Shown: positions 9,241-20,700 of the stretch, piece after piece
Layout of the letters: the number at the start of each line of letters is the position of its first letter
How positions within the stretch are numbered: position 1 is the stretch's first letter
Source of the DNA: Rubripirellula obstinata
GTDB taxonomy: Bacteria; Planctomycetota; Planctomycetia; Pirellulales; Pirellulaceae
Direction: 5' to 3'
DNA: 40,921 nt
Assembly: GCF_001642955.1 (NCBI RefSeq)
Contig: NZ_LWSK01000050.1
Span: forward strand, 1-40,921
Notes under the pieces: model-generated
What the model was told of the DNA's origin: nothing
The model's input: only the letters and a program-made list of their open reading frames with translations
Database searches by the model: none
Translations under genes and position numbers: made by a program

Positions 9241-9666
9241 ATGACGATTTCAGCTCGCGTGCATTACGCTGCTTTGGCCATGGCCGAATTGGCAGCACGG
9301 CAAGACGACATTGCTCCCGTTTCGATTCGAGAGATTACGGATCGCCACGGTGTGCCGGGTCCGTTCTTGGTTCAGATTTTGCGAACCCTTCGCGCAGCAG
9401 GTCTGGTCGAATCAATTCGAGGCAGTCATGGCGGCTATCGATTGGCGGCCGACGCATCGACATTGACGCTGTTGGATATTGCCGAAGCGATGGGATGTCA
9501 GGAAAACGGTTGCCGCACCGAAGCGACACCGACCCCGGCGGATGAGATGTTGCAAGAAATTTGGCGAGAAGCCGCCGAAGCGTCACGCGATGTCCTGGCC
9601 AGCAAACGTCTGATCGACATGGTGGATCAAGTCAAGCATGGCGATTCGTCTATGTTTTACATTTGA
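9241..9666 (+). CDS. Rrf2-family transcriptional regulator
   Basis: The 141-residue DNA-binding protein has the Rrf2 winged-helix pattern: SARVHYAALAMAELA, the recognition segment VPGPFLVQILRTLRAAGLVES, and the wing GSHGGYRLA. Only two cysteines are present (Cys86 and Cys91 in CQENGC), not the three that ligate a cluster in IscR or NsrR, so it may sense sulfur or redox state differently, or bind a cluster with a non-Cys ligand. AAGGAGAA stands just upstream of the ATG. Its position immediately downstream of cysH suggests control of sulfate or cysteine metabolism, in the manner of the Rrf2-family CymR. Confidence 0.88.
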   Translation: MTISARVHYAALAMAELAARQDDIAPVSIREITDRHGVPGPFLVQILRTLRAAGLVESIRGSHGGYRLAADASTLTLLDIAEAMGCQENGCRTEATPTPADEMLQEIWREAAEASRDVLASKRLIDMVDQVKHGDSSMFYI

Positions 9667-9694
9667 CGTTTTACATTTGTCGCTTGTCATGAAA

Positions 9695-9766
9695 CGTAGC
9701 TGATCCCGCCAGGGTTCAGTTCGAGCCCGATCTAAGTTCGACTGAACCCTGGCGGGATCAGCTACG
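9695..9766. repeat. Palindromic repeat, family C (copy 1)
   Basis: CGTAGCTGATCCCGCCAGGG and its exact complement flank a short loop, forming a stem of about 25 bp between the convergent Rrf2 and tdk genes. A second copy is at 13528-13621 and half copies lie near 138 and 1490. It may also act as a terminator for both genes. Confidence 0.85.
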
Positions 9767-9785
9767 GAAAAGCTCACCTGACGGG

Positions 9786-10394
9786 TTAGCGATCAAGCAG
9801 CGGCAAGTCATCGGCGTTTCGTTGGGCAAGGCCTTCGTGAAAGTGCTTTCGACAAACGGCTTGGTAACGTTCATTGCCGCCAATTTGAACTTGATTACCA
9901 TCACGAATCGCGTGACCGGTCGAATCGATTCGCATGTTCATCGTTGCTTTGCGACCGCAGTGACAAATCGTCTTGATTTCCACCAACGAATCCGCCAACG
10001 CAAGCAACGCCTCACTTCTGGGAAAAAGGTTCCCTTGAAAGTCCGTGCGGATCCCGTATGACAAAACTGGAGTGTTTAGCGTGTCGCAAACATCGCACAG
10101 TTGTCGAACTTGCAACCGCGTCAAAAACTGGGCTTCATCGACCAGCACGCAACTGAGTTGCTGATGGTCGTTGCTGTCCCTGACGATTGATAGCAGGTTG
10201 TCGGCGGTCGTAAAGGTTCTTGCCTCGGCTTCTAATCCAATTCTGGAAACAACTTTCCCGCCCGACCGCGTATCAATCTCCGGTGCAAGAACCAGAGTCC
10301 TCATGCCACGTTCGCGGTAGTTGTAGCTCGATTGCAGCAAGATCGTTGACTTGCCTGCATTCATCGCCGAATAATAGAAATAGAGTTTTGCCAT
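9786..10394 (-). CDS. tdk: Thymidine kinase (class II)
   Basis: This salvage enzyme phosphorylates thymidine to dTMP with ATP in the cytoplasm. The 202-residue protein has the P-loop AMNAGKST near residue 10, the Walker B region [10 protein letters not shown], the zinc-site cysteines of TICHCGRK and AVCRKH, and the lasso motif [11 protein letters not shown]. The sequence is strikingly like my memory of the E. coli enzyme ([37 protein letters not shown]), closer than I would expect for a planctomycete, so transfer is possible. It follows rph with an 8-bp gap and is the last gene of the leftward block. Confidence 0.95.
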   Translation of the reverse strand: MAKLYFYYSAMNAGKSTILLQSSYNYRERGMRTLVLAPEIDTRSGGKVVSRIGLEAEARTFTTADNLLSIVRDSNDHQQLSCVLVDEAQFLTRLQVRQLCDVCDTLNTPVLSYGIRTDFQGNLFPRSEALLALADSLVEIKTICHCGRKATMNMRIDSTGHAIRDGNQVQIGGNERYQAVCRKHFHEGLAQRNADDLPLLDR

Positions 10395-10402
10395 CGAATG
10401 AC

Positions 10403-11119
10403 TTACTTGTTTTCCAGGACAGCATTCAGAGCTTTGATCTGTTCAGCGGTAAGGTCGGCAATGCCTTTCTTGGCCAGACGCAACAATTCGGCTAACTGCG
10501 CATCATCAAACGTGGCTTCTTCGCCGGTTCCTTGGATCTCAACGAATCGTCCGCTGCCGGTCATGATCACATTCATGTCAACATCAGCAGCCGAGTCCAA
10601 TTCGTAATCGAGGTCCAGCTTGCAGGTGTCGCCTAGCACACCCACGCTGATTGCTGCGACGGAATCTTTCAGCGGTCCATCACCGATTTTAGATCCAGGA
10701 ACGGCTTGCTCTACCGCCAATGCCAGAGCAATGAATCCACCTGTGATCGACGCGGTGCGAGTTCCGCCATCGGCTTGCAAGACGTCGCAGTCAACCGTGA
10801 TCATGTTCTCGCCAAGTGATTCTAAATCGACGACGCTTCGCAAGCTGCGACCAACCAATCGTTGGATCTCGGTGGTCCGACCATCCACTTTGCCGCCACG
10901 ATCGCGACGTTTCCGCGGGCTCGTGCTGCCCGGCAACATGTTGTATTCCGCCGTGACCCAGCCTTTTCCCTTTCCAACCAACCAAGGCGGAACACTTGAT
11001 TCCAGCGATGCGGTACACAGCACAATCGTGCGACCTGACTTGTACAGCACACTGGCCGGATTGAATTCCAGGTATCCGCACTCGATAGAAACGTCTCGGA
11101 GTTGATCGTCAGGTCGCAT
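10403..11119 (-). CDS. rph: Ribonuclease PH
   Basis: This phosphate-dependent 3'-5' exoribonuclease trims tRNA 3' ends; the active form is a hexamer. The 238-residue length fits the family. Diagnostic segments are [26 protein letters not shown], the phosphate-binding [15 protein letters not shown], and [17 protein letters not shown]. The N-terminus [12 protein letters not shown] is a few residues shorter than in E. coli, where MRP is also the start. No strong ribosome binding site is visible, so coupling with argF 50 bp upstream is likely. The tdk gene follows after 8 bp. Confidence 0.95.
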   Translation of the reverse strand: MRPDDQLRDVSIECGYLEFNPASVLYKSGRTIVLCTASLESSVPPWLVGKGKGWVTAEYNMLPGSTSPRKRRDRGGKVDGRTTEIQRLVGRSLRSVVDLESLGENMITVDCDVLQADGGTRTASITGGFIALALAVEQAVPGSKIGDGPLKDSVAAISVGVLGDTCKLDLDYELDSAADVDMNVIMTGSGRFVEIQGTGEEATFDDAQLAELLRLAKKGIADLTAEQIKALNAVLENK

Positions 11120-11169
11120 AAAGGTGTCGATTCAAATGGGAAAAACGGAAGACGAGAATTCACAGCTCA

Positions 11170-12111
11170 CTACACACCGGGAATATTCTCTTCGATCCAC
11201 TGCGGATTCAGCATCCACACAAGCAAACCCTTTTGTGCATGCATTCGGTTGCCTGCTTGGATGATGATGTCGCTTTGTTGGCTGTCGATAACTTCGTCAG
11301 TGATTTCTTCACCACGCACGGCGGGCAAGCAATGCAGCACGCGAGCGGTGGAGGGTGCGGCGGCCATTAAATCACCGTTGACTTGGTAATCGGCGAAAAT
11401 CTTGCGACGTTCTGCCGCTTCGGCTTCTTGGCCCATGCTGGTCCAAACATCGGTATAGATCGCGTCAGCATCTTTGACGGCTGCTTTGACGTCGCGTACT
11501 TGCTCAATTGCTGCGCCGGGGTACGCGGTTTCAACTCGCTTCATCCAATCGACGTCCATTTCGTAACCATCGGGGCATGCCAGCGTGAAACGCATCGACA
11601 ACATGGCGCAGATCAAGGCAAGCGAATGAGCGACGTTGTTTCCGTCGCCAACAAACACCAAGTGCTTTCCTTGGTAGCTTCCAAAGCTCTGTTGGATCGT
11701 CAACACATCGGCGAGTGCTTGGCAGGGATGGCAAAGGTCGGTCAAGCCATTGATGACCGGCATCGCATTGAAACTGGCGAGTTGTTCCACCGAAGCATGG
11801 GATTTCGCACGGCACACGACGGCGTCAACGAACTGACCAAGGACCTGAGTAAAATCGGACGGTGATTCGCGTTTTCCCCACCCAACGTCATCGCCAAGAA
11901 ACAAACTGGACCCGCCTAATTGCGAAACACCACTTTGGAAACTGACTCGGGTGCGAAGGCTAGGTTTTTCAAACAGAAGAGCCAAGACCTTGCGTTGCAG
12001 CACGGGCGGACGGTCGCCTTTGGCTAAACCTTCTCGCAAGTGAATGCCGGTGCGCAAGATCGTTTCGAGTTGTGGCGGATCGACGTCAAAGAGGCTCAGC
12101 AGATGCTGCAT
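11170..12111 (-). CDS. argF: Ornithine carbamoyltransferase
   Basis: It catalyses carbamoyl phosphate plus ornithine to citrulline in arginine biosynthesis. The motifs are the carbamoyl-phosphate loop [12 protein letters not shown] (Leu in place of the usual Thr of STRTR), the HPCQALAD box, and the ornithine-side [10 protein letters not shown]. The ATG at 12111 gives 313 residues, the normal family length. An in-frame ATG at 12165 would add 18 low-complexity residues ([12 protein letters not shown]) from a tandem ACTCA-rich stretch and is less likely. It lies downstream of the aminotransferase-like gene and 50 bp upstream of rph in the same direction. Confidence 0.94.
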   Translation of the reverse strand: MQHLLSLFDVDPPQLETILRTGIHLREGLAKGDRPPVLQRKVLALLFEKPSLRTRVSFQSGVSQLGGSSLFLGDDVGWGKRESPSDFTQVLGQFVDAVVCRAKSHASVEQLASFNAMPVINGLTDLCHPCQALADVLTIQQSFGSYQGKHLVFVGDGNNVAHSLALICAMLSMRFTLACPDGYEMDVDWMKRVETAYPGAAIEQVRDVKAAVKDADAIYTDVWTSMGQEAEAAERRKIFADYQVNGDLMAAAPSTARVLHCLPAVRGEEITDEVIDSQQSDIIIQAGNRMHAQKGLLVWMLNPQWIEENIPGV

Positions 12112-12187
12112 GGGAACTGTCTTTCTAGGATCAGAGTTCAGTGAGTTGTTCGGTGAGTTGTTCAATGAGCTGTTTGGAAAGTAATTT

Positions 12188-13453
12188 CTAAACGTGGACT
12201 GCTGCAGTAAGCTTTTCGGTGGCCTCGAAGGTTTCCGCCAACCTGCGAGTCAATTCCGAAAAATCTTCTTTACTAACAGTAATTGGCAATGCCATTCGGA
12301 CTGCCGTTTCGCCAGCTTCGACAAGATGCAGACCAAAGTGTGACGCATTCTTGACCAGCAGGTTCGATTCGATATCGGTTTCAATTCCAATCACGGTCCC
12401 CAATTGGGCAATGTCGCGAACGAAGTCGTAGCCCGCGATCGCTTCGGCGATATCTACTGCGAATTGGTGCGACGTTTCCGCAGCACTTGCGAAAAGATCT
12501 TGATGAATCATTTCGTCAATCGTCGCGGTAGCGACGGCAGTGGCGATCGGGTTGTCGTCACCTTGGTCAACCTGGATAGGCAACGAAGACAGCAGCAGTC
12601 CGCCGGGCATCCCCGCGAACAGTCCAGCCGAGACAATCGCCAAGTCGATTGCCACATCAGCGATTGAAGCAGATGCCAACATCGTTCCGCAGGATCCAAA
12701 GACGACTTCTGATTCATCAACGGCCAGCAGCAACCCATGCTGGTCGCAAAGCTCGCGAACGCCGATCAAAAACTCGGCGTCGATTGGCCTGGCACCCGCG
12801 TCCAATTGCAACGGCGAGATTAAGACGCATCCGGTTTGATCGTCAATGTTTGCTTTGATCGCATCCAGATCGCCGGGGCGAACGTGCGCGAATCCGGCCA
12901 TCATGGGCCCGTAGTTTTCGCGAAGCGCTGGCAAACCGCTGGCGGTGCGACAAACGCCGGTGCGTCCATGATCGCTGCCCGAGATCGCAATGGTTCGGTA
13001 ACGTTTTCCTTGGTCGCGAGTTCGGCTAAACGTGATCGCCGCTTCGATTGCTAGGTCGCGGTGAGCAAACGCGGTCGCCAAAGTCGGCGATGTGTCGCTG
13101 GATGAATCAGAAATTCGCTGAATCAATTCAGTGACCGATGTCGCGGTCGAGCTTTGATTTACCAGAGCGAGGTCGTCCACCGCTTGCATCGCTGATTCGA
13201 TCAATTTCGATTCGCCGAACCCAAACACGCTGTATCGACCGGCCATTGCGTCAATCAAATCTCGGTTTGCATCGTCGCCGCGTGTGATCCCGGTGGGTGG
13301 ACCAGAAAACGGCTTGGCGGTGGATGGTGGCAAGATAAAACCGGGCTCCGGCGCATCGGCTGGTTCTTCGGCAGACGATTCTTCGGCAACGGAGTGGTCT
13401 TCAAGTTCCAGCCCGTCATCGATTGATTCTTCGCCTGGTTCTTCGTCGTTCAT
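12188..13453 (-). CDS. Class III aminotransferase-like protein, PLP lysine absent
   Basis: The 421-residue protein aligns by eye with acetylornithine aminotransferase (ArgD) over most of its length: [60 protein letters not shown]. Asp246, the cofactor-ring aspartate, is kept. The segment that should read L-A-K-A-L-G-G-G reads [12 protein letters not shown], placing Ala276 where the Schiff-base lysine belongs. The cofactor phosphate loop (G-T/A-E-A-N) is also gone ([11 protein letters not shown]). Residues 1-45 form an acidic low-complexity tail. It sits between argB and argF where argD is expected, so it is either a non-catalytic ArgD paralogue or an enzyme of altered chemistry. The frame is intact, so this is not simple decay. 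Confidence 0.8.
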   Translation of the reverse strand: MNDEEPGEESIDDGLELEDHSVAEESSAEEPADAPEPGFILPPSTAKPFSGPPTGITRGDDANRDLIDAMAGRYSVFGFGESKLIESAMQAVDDLALVNQSSTATSVTELIQRISDSSSDTSPTLATAFAHRDLAIEAAITFSRTRDQGKRYRTIAISGSDHGRTGVCRTASGLPALRENYGPMMAGFAHVRPGDLDAIKANIDDQTGCVLISPLQLDAGARPIDAEFLIGVRELCDQHGLLLAVDESEVVFGSCGTMLASASIADVAIDLAIVSAGLFAGMPGGLLLSSLPIQVDQGDDNPIATAVATATIDEMIHQDLFASAAETSHQFAVDIAEAIAGYDFVRDIAQLGTVIGIETDIESNLLVKNASHFGLHLVEAGETAVRMALPITVSKEDFSELTRRLAETFEATEKLTAAVHV

Positions 13454-13527
13454 TTCAAGCTTCGCAGAATGAGAGGGTCGGGCAGGATTGAAGCCAATGC
13501 TGCGGTTTGTTCAAAACGTTTCTAAAA

Positions 13528-13621
13528 CGTAGCTGATCCCGCCAGGGTTCAGTCCGGGTTTGGTCCGGGTTCAGTCCGGGGGTTGGTTAGGCTCGACTGA
13601 ACCCTGGCGGGATCAGCTACG
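13528..13621. repeat. Palindromic repeat, family C (copy 2)
   Basis: Arms CGTAGCTGATCCCGCCAGGG and complement carry a loop expanded by tandem TCCGGGTTC/TGGTCCGGG units. The repeat lies in the 234-bp gap between argB and the aminotransferase-like gene, so it could give partial termination between them. GGTAGTTCG/GGAAAGTTCGC direct repeats follow immediately. Confidence 0.85.
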
Positions 13622-13687
13622 GGTAGTTCGCGGGTAGTTCGTGGAAAGTTCGCGGGTAATCTTCGAGGTAGTTTTTAAACACTTTCC

Positions 13688-14602
13688 CTACGGATGAATT
13701 TCGGTACCAACGCCGCTGGTGGTGAAAATTTCTAGCAACAATGAGTGTCGGATCGAGCCGTCGATGATGTGTACTTTGCGTACGCCACGGCCCAGGGTTT
13801 CCAAACAGGCTTCGACCTTGGGGATCATTCCGCCTTCGATAATTCCTTCGTCAATCAAATGCCTTGCTTCTTCCGCGGAAAGCGAATCGATGATCGATTT
13901 GGAGTCATCCTTGTCGCGGCGAACTCCGTTGACGTCGGACAAGAACACTAGCTTTTCGGCACCCAATGATTGTGCGACCGCCATCGCGGCGGTGTCCGCG
14001 TTGACGTTGTAAAGTTGTCCGTCTTCGCCCTCGCACATCGACGGAATGATCGGCACTTGATCGGTATAATGCAGACCCTCGATCACGCTGCGATCGACTC
14101 GCGTGACGTGGCCGACGAAGCCGAGATCCTCGTCGGTTTCGGTTGGCAATTTCTCACCGAACAGCACATTTGTGGTGTGAGGCGATAAATTCATCGCGCG
14201 GCCGCCCAGCCGTTCCATTTCTTCGGTCAAAAACTCGTTCAGCTCACCCGCGAGCACTCGTTTGACGACTTCCAACGTCGCCGCATCGGTGACTCGGCGT
14301 CCACGAATAAACTTTGCTTCGACGCCTGTTTCAGCCAACGCGTTGGAAATCGCTTTCCCGCCGCCATGGACAATCACCGGTTTCATCCCGACTGATTCCA
14401 TAAAGACGACATCCAGCAAGATGTGCATCAGGGCCATTTTGTCTTCCAGCAGGCTGCCGCCAAGCTTGATGACGGTGGTTTTGCCGCGGAAACGGCGAAT
14501 CCAACCCATCGCCTCGATGAGCGTGTTGGCTTTGGCGATTGCTTCTTGCACGCTGAAATCTCGAGAGGAAGGAGTGAAAAGCTCGGCGAGTGCGCTGACC
14601 AC
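13688..14602 (-). CDS. argB: Acetylglutamate kinase
   Basis: This is the second step of arginine biosynthesis, ATP-dependent phosphorylation of N-acetylglutamate. Motifs of the amino-acid kinase fold are the N-terminal [12 protein letters not shown], the [11 protein letters not shown] loop, [12 protein letters not shown], and VFLSDVNGV. The GTG at 14602 gives 304 residues, the usual length, with AGG eight bases upstream. The frame is open to an ATG at 14719, but that would add 39 residues encoded partly by the dispersed repeats and with no family similarity. The start is inferred. It heads the leftward arg block and diverges from proC. Confidence 0.93.
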   Translation of the reverse strand: MVSALAELFTPSSRDFSVQEAIAKANTLIEAMGWIRRFRGKTTVIKLGGSLLEDKMALMHILLDVVFMESVGMKPVIVHGGGKAISNALAETGVEAKFIRGRRVTDAATLEVVKRVLAGELNEFLTEEMERLGGRAMNLSPHTTNVLFGEKLPTETDEDLGFVGHVTRVDRSVIEGLHYTDQVPIIPSMCEGEDGQLYNVNADTAAMAVAQSLGAEKLVFLSDVNGVRRDKDDSKSIIDSLSAEEARHLIDEGIIEGGMIPKVEACLETLGRGVRKVHIIDGSIRHSLLLEIFTTSGVGTEIHP

Positions 14603-14705
14603 GGTTTGCGCCTGACTTTCTGGGGGGTGTTTGAGATGGGAAAAACCGATCAATTTAGAGCGGCGGCAACAGAGGGTCAATTGTGAACAGGCCAAACAAA
14701 GGCCC

Positions 14706-14906
14706 TGTCCCCGAAACAATCTGTCCCCGAAACAATTGTCCCCGAAACAACTTCCTGATTTCCCAACCCGAACGCGTAAGCGATGGATAATGACTCACCA
14801 ACCCAAACGCGTAAGCGAGGGATTACCGTTCGCCGCGGAAATCCCTCGCTTACGCGTTCGGGTTGGGATTTGGTGGAATCTGATCTCTGGGAGTTATTTC
14901 GGGACA
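14706..14906. repeat. Nested palindromic repeat (families G and D)
   Basis: The family G left arm occurs as three near-tandem copies of TGTCCCCGAAACAA (14706, 14722, 14737), and its right arm GAGTTATTTCGGGAC is at 14891-14906. Inside are family D sequences, CCCGAACGCGTAAGCGA twice in direct orientation (about 14764 and 14800) and once inverted (14841-14868). It fills the argB-proC divergent intergenic region, so the promoters of both genes must lie in or beside it. Confidence 0.8.
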
Positions 14907-14932
14907 ATTCCTAACTCGATAATGGTGTAACA

Positions 14933-15754
14933 GTGACAGAACAAACTCTTGAAAAGACGCAGTTCAAATGGGCAATCGTCGGCGGTGGCCAGATGGCGCG
15001 AGCTCTGGTCGGTGGCATGATCAAAGCCGGCGTTGTCAGTGCATCGAACGTGATTTTGGTGGTTCCAAGCGAATCTACTCGCCGGTGGTGGGACGAGAAT
15101 CAGCCGGGGGTCCAGCATGCAGACCTGGAAGAAGCTGTTCAGCAGGCCGATATCGTCATGCTGGCGGTCAAACCTTGGGTCATCCCAGTGGTCATGAACC
15201 AAGCAGGCCCGTTTTGGTCCGGCAAATTAGTCGTTTCCATCGCCGCTGGTGTCCCGCTGTCGAAACTCTGCGACCTAGCCGGGCACGGCCGAGTCGTGCG
15301 AGTGATGCCGAACACTCCCTGCTTGGTCGGCAGTGGGGCGTCTGCGTTTTGCGGTGGCGATGAAGCGACAGATGAAGACCGAACCTTGGTCGCCAGCGCG
15401 TTAGAGGCCGTTGGGATTGCCGCAGAGATTGATGAAGTGCAAATGGACGCCGTTACTGGGCTGAGTGGTTCTGGGCCAGCCTACATTTACATTCTGATCG
15501 AAGCGCTGGCCGATGGTGGCGTTGCCGCTGGGTTGCCACGAGACCTGGCGATGAAATTGGCGACTCAAACCGTGATCGGTGCGGGCGAAATGGTGCAAAA
15601 GTCGGGCATGCACCCCGGCCAATTGAAAGATGCCGTGGCCAGCCCCGGCGGAACCACGATTGCTGCATTGCAAACGCTGGAACAGAACGGCGTTCGAGCG
15701 GCAATGATCGCTGCCGTCAAAGCTTCCGCAGCCCGCAGTAAAGAACTGGCCTAA
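14933..15754 (+). CDS. proC: Pyrroline-5-carboxylate reductase
   Basis: It catalyses the last step of proline biosynthesis, NAD(P)H-dependent reduction of pyrroline-5-carboxylate. The 273-residue product has an N-terminal Rossmann motif (AIVGGGQMARALVGGM), the AVKPW segment, VRVMPNTPCLVGSGASAF, and the family signature region GLSGSGPAYIYILIEALADGGVAAGLPR with HPGQLKDAVASPGGTTI near the end. A GTG start is used; there is no upstream in-frame ATG and the next Met lies inside the nucleotide-binding motif. It is transcribed away from argB, which links proline and arginine genes at one divergent control region. Confidence 0.95.
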   Translation: MTEQTLEKTQFKWAIVGGGQMARALVGGMIKAGVVSASNVILVVPSESTRRWWDENQPGVQHADLEEAVQQADIVMLAVKPWVIPVVMNQAGPFWSGKLVVSIAAGVPLSKLCDLAGHGRVVRVMPNTPCLVGSGASAFCGGDEATDEDRTLVASALEAVGIAAEIDEVQMDAVTGLSGSGPAYIYILIEALADGGVAAGLPRDLAMKLATQTVIGAGEMVQKSGMHPGQLKDAVASPGGTTIAALQTLEQNGVRAAMIAAVKASAARSKELA

Positions 15755-15914
15755 TCGCGACTATTACCTAACGTTTACATGGCCGCTATTGGTCCGTGAC
15801 AGAGCCAAAGTGCAGATTGGTAGACTCCGAGGGTTCATCTGGCATTGATCGCCAGCAACTTTAGCACCGGAAAGCTGAGGTTGACCTTATTAATCTGCGC
15901 AGGAACCTGCCGAC

Positions 15915-16976
<1,062 letters not shown>

Positions 16977-17005
16977 TTCAGCTTGAACTCACCGATTGAA
17001 ACGCC

Positions 17006-17041
17006 AGCGAGCGAAGGAGCAATCCTTCGCTCGCTTTTTTT
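17006..17041 (+). terminator. Rho-independent terminator of the desaturase gene
   Basis: A perfect 13-bp stem (AGCGAGCGAAGGA and complement) has a GCAA tetraloop and is followed by a run of seven T, 30 bp after the desaturase stop codon. Confidence 0.93.
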
Positions 17042-17112
17042 GGGTTTGATGGCGGAAGGGGTTTTGATTTTTCATCACGCACAAGTCAGCTTTCGGCTCC
17101 CAGCAAAACACG

Positions 17113-17295
17113 GTTTAACCGCGTTTAACCGCGTGGGCATCGCCCCGCGCGTCCATGCGGGGCGAAACGCGCGGGGCGATGCCCACGCGGTTAAACGATA
17201 GGTAAGAGTAGGCCGGAACAAGCTTAGCGCAGTTCCGGCAATCCAGCGTAGTACCATGCAATTGCCGGAACTGCGCTAAGCTTGTTCCGGCCTAC
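17113..17295. repeat. Composite palindromic repeat A+B (copy 1)
   Basis: A family A palindrome (17113-17196) is joined by a 12-bp linker to a family B palindrome (17208-17295; arms GTAGGCCGGAACAAGCTTAG and complement). The same A-linker-B arrangement with nearly identical sequence, including the non-palindromic loop GTAGTACCATGCAATTG, is found at 24509-24680. It is non-coding. Confidence 0.85.
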
Positions 17296-17341
17296 ATTGC
17301 TTTCGCCCCTGCCGGGGCTTCGGTTTTTGCTGCGTTTGATT

Positions 17342-17513
17342 CCGTGGGTCAAGACCCACGGCACCGTGCTGCCGCCCCATCCGGGGCTATAGTAAGTGCC
17401 ATTGAGGCATCGTCCAACGCCGTGAAGGGTTTCTAAATTGTTTAACCGCGTGGGCATCGCCCCGCGCGTCCATGCGGGGCGAAACGCGCGGGGCGATGCC
17501 CATGCGGTTAAAC
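17342..17513. repeat. Short palindrome plus family A repeat (copy 4)
   Basis: CCGTGGGTC-AA-GACCCACGG at 17342-17361 is a perfect 9-bp hairpin. A complete family A element follows at 17440-17513, preceded by its outer piece CCAACGCCGTGAAGG. Together with the terminator and the composite repeat, this accounts for most of the gene-free stretch 16977-17761. Confidence 0.8.
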
Positions 17514-17595
17514 AGTATTAGCAATACTCAACAGCGCCAGTCACTCCGGGACTTTCAAAACCCACCCTTTTAGAAAACTTCTTGGTGCATCGCTG

Positions 17596-17624
17596 TTGAC
17601 ACAGTCTCTTTGCAGTTACTACTG
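17596..17624 (+). promoter_or_regulatory. Possible promoter of the secretin gene
   Basis: TTGACA (17596-17601) is a perfect -35 hexamer. A weak -10 (CTACTG or the overlapping TTACTA) lies about 14-17 bp downstream, about 140 bp before the gene. Only the -35 is convincing. Confidence 0.3.
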
Positions 17625-17761
17625 ACAAGGCCAAGCAACATGATTTGTTGCTCATACCGGAATGAATCCGACTGTGTTTTGGCCTCGTCACGGATACGAC
17701 GATCGGCTTGGTCGCTTGATTGATTCTTCAAGTAGTCTCACCGCGAAGAAGGAGTGTCGCG

Positions 17762-20700
17762 TTGAACCGTCACAACATCGCAAACACCGACATGCCCAAA
17801 ACATCATTCGCTTGGGTGATGCCAATTGCCCTGGCCGCGTTCACCATGATGGTGACCACGAAGCCTGTGAAGGCACAGTTTGGCATGCCACCTACGCAGT
17901 CACCCGCAACGGTGCCAACGCCATCGGCCGCATCAACGAAATCTGCAGCATCAATGAAGTCTGCTGGGGAAAGAATCGGCTCAGTCCGGTCGGCAATCCA
18001 GCAGCGTGATTACGCGACGGCTGTCCAGGGGTATCGAGCCCTGACGCCGATGCTGGCTGGCAACCCTGCACTGGCTGCTGAGGCTGCTGAGCTTAAAACT
18101 CAATTGACCAACATCGGGTTCGATGCAGCTTTGCTGGATTTGCCGTTGAAGAGCTCAGCTCCTCAAGCGACACCGGCTTACGCATCGGCTAACCAAGGCT
18201 TGCAGCGGATGCCGTCGGTTGCCGGTGCAAAGCCAATGACGGATCCGGCCGCGGCGAAAGCCGAAGCGCTCCGCCAAATCGCGATCGGCCGTGCTGCACT
18301 GGACCGCGGTGACGTTCAAGCCGCACTCGGTGCCGCTGGGAAAGCCCAGTCGCTCGGAGTTCCCGAAAACGCATTCGCCGCTGGTGAACCACGCGTTTGG
18401 CAATTGGTGCTCGACGCCGAATCGGCTGCTCGCCGAAGCGGTATCGCGTTGGCTTCGGCAACTCAGAACGTCGCAAGCTCTGGCACGCCCAATTCTGGAA
18501 TGCCCAATTCCGGCATGGTGGTACAAACCGCTGGCGGGCAAGCTCCTGCCGACGACGCTGCTGCCGTTGCACAGATGCTGTTCAACCAACCCGCTGCGAA
18601 CACTCCATCGCCGATTCAGCAGGTTCAAAACACACAAGACGCTCCCAAGTCGAACTCCTACGCCTCGGAAGCCTATCAACTTGGACTTCAATCACTTAGC
18701 CAAGGCGATCGTTCGGAAGCCCGAAAGAAGTTCCTGGAAGCATGGCGGTACAAGTCTGACCTTTCGGTTGCCGAACAAAATCAATTGCAAGACAAGCTGA
18801 CTTTGCTGCAACCAAAACGTTTGGTCCCATCGAAGGGCAAAGATGCCAGCGAGCTGACAGAAATTGACAAGGTACAGCTAGAGTCCGAAGCCAAGACTCG
18901 CCGTTTGTATCGCGAAGTCACTTCCGAGCTTGCCAACGCCGAACAAACCAAGAGCGACGCGCCATTGGATTCGCTCGACCAGCTTGAACGACTCCGCCGC
19001 CGTGTCGATGGTTCCGATGTGGACGACAAAGCCAAGCGGTCATTGATCGTGCTGGTGGATCGTGCTCTGAAAGAACAAAAGACCTACATCGATGCCAACC
19101 GAGCCAAAATCGACTTGGACATCATCAACGATTCGGTCAAGTCAGAAATGGCTCGCGAAGATGCTCGTGATCAAGCAATTGATCAAGAAGTTTCCACGCT
19201 GACCGACACGTTCAACAATCTGATTCGCGACCGCCGCTATGGCGAAGCCGAAGTGATTGCCAAGCAAGTCGGCGAGCTGCTGCCCGGTTCGACGATTGCC
19301 GCGCAAATGCACCATACCGCACGCATGAAAACGATGCTGTTGCGGAATCAAGACCTGAAGAACGCGAAGGAAGATGGGTTTCTAAACGAGATGCTGGCGA
19401 TCGAAGAGTCGGCAATCATCACGAACCCGAACAACCCAATCTCGATGCCCGATAGCGAGACTTGGAAACAGCTATCGATTGATCGTCTGGGCAGAGCTGA
19501 CAAAGATTCACGTCTCAGCGAAGCCGAGCAAGCGATCCGCCGCAAGCTATCCAACAAGGTGAACATCAAGTTCCGCAACCGTCCGCTCGGTGAAGTGCTA
19601 AACGATTTGTCAGCGATGTCGGGTGTCCCGATCGTCATTGACGAACGAGCCCTCAGCAGCGTTCGCGTGACCGCTGAATTGCCAGTGTCGCTTCAGTTGC
19701 AAGAACCGATCATGCTGCAAAGTGCATTGAATCTGATCTTGGAACAGAACGAATTGGCGCACATGATCCGAAACGATGTTTTGATGATCACGACGCGACA
19801 GGTCAAAGAGAGCAACACTTATGTTGAAACCTATCGGGTCACCGACTTGGTCACTCCGATCCCAAACTTTGTTAGCGGATACGAAGACGGATTGGCGGGA
19901 GCTTTGCGAGCTGCCTACCAAATGACTCAGCCTCAAGCTGACGTTCAGTTGGTGCCCGTTTCGATGTCCGATCTGGGCAACAACATGGCTTCAGCGATGA
20001 CGCCGATGAGCGGTAGTCCTCAAAAGTACGGCGGAAACAATGTCTTGGGCCAATACCATTCGATGGGATCGCAAGGCGGTTTTGGTCCGGGCGGTTCGCC
20101 TGGTGCCGGTGCAGGCGGGGGCGGCAGCTTTGCCGACTTCCAATCGTTGATCGACCTGATTCAAACCACGGTGTCGCCTGACACTTGGGACGCGTTGGGT
20201 GGACCAAGCACCATGCGTGAATACCCACAAAACTTGTCATTGGTCATCAGCACGACCAGCGATGTTCACGATCAGATTTCTGACCTGCTTGAATCGCTTC
20301 GTCGATTGCAGAACCTGCAAATCACGATCGAAGTTCGCTTCATCACTTTGTCGGATTCATTCGCTGAACAGATCGGCGTTGATTTTGACTTCCAAGTGGA
20401 TGACAACAATAAATCGTTCCCCGACGAAGACGGTGGCGGCAGCATCACGATTGGTGCGACCGCGGGTGGTACGCCCACCGCCGACTTGGACATTACCTTT
20501 GAAAACACCGCTTTCGATTTGGCTGCCCCGGCGTTCGGTGGTGCCAACCTTGGTTCAGCGGCAAACTTGGGCTTTTCAATCCTCAGCGATATCGAAGCTT
20601 TCTTCTTCATCCAGGCCATCCAAACGGACAACCGCACCAACGTGATGCAGGCTCCGAAGGTGACATTGTTTGACGGTCAGATTGCGACGATTAGTGACTT

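Noticed and set aside
14603-14719. 39-residue N-terminal extension of argB
   Set aside because: Encoded partly by the repeat region, Cys/Arg-rich and unlike the family; the GTG at 14602 gives the standard length.
17662-18009. 115-residue frame at the start of the secretin gene
   Set aside because: It overlaps the secretin signal-peptide region in another frame; the secretin start has a clear AAGAAGGAG site.
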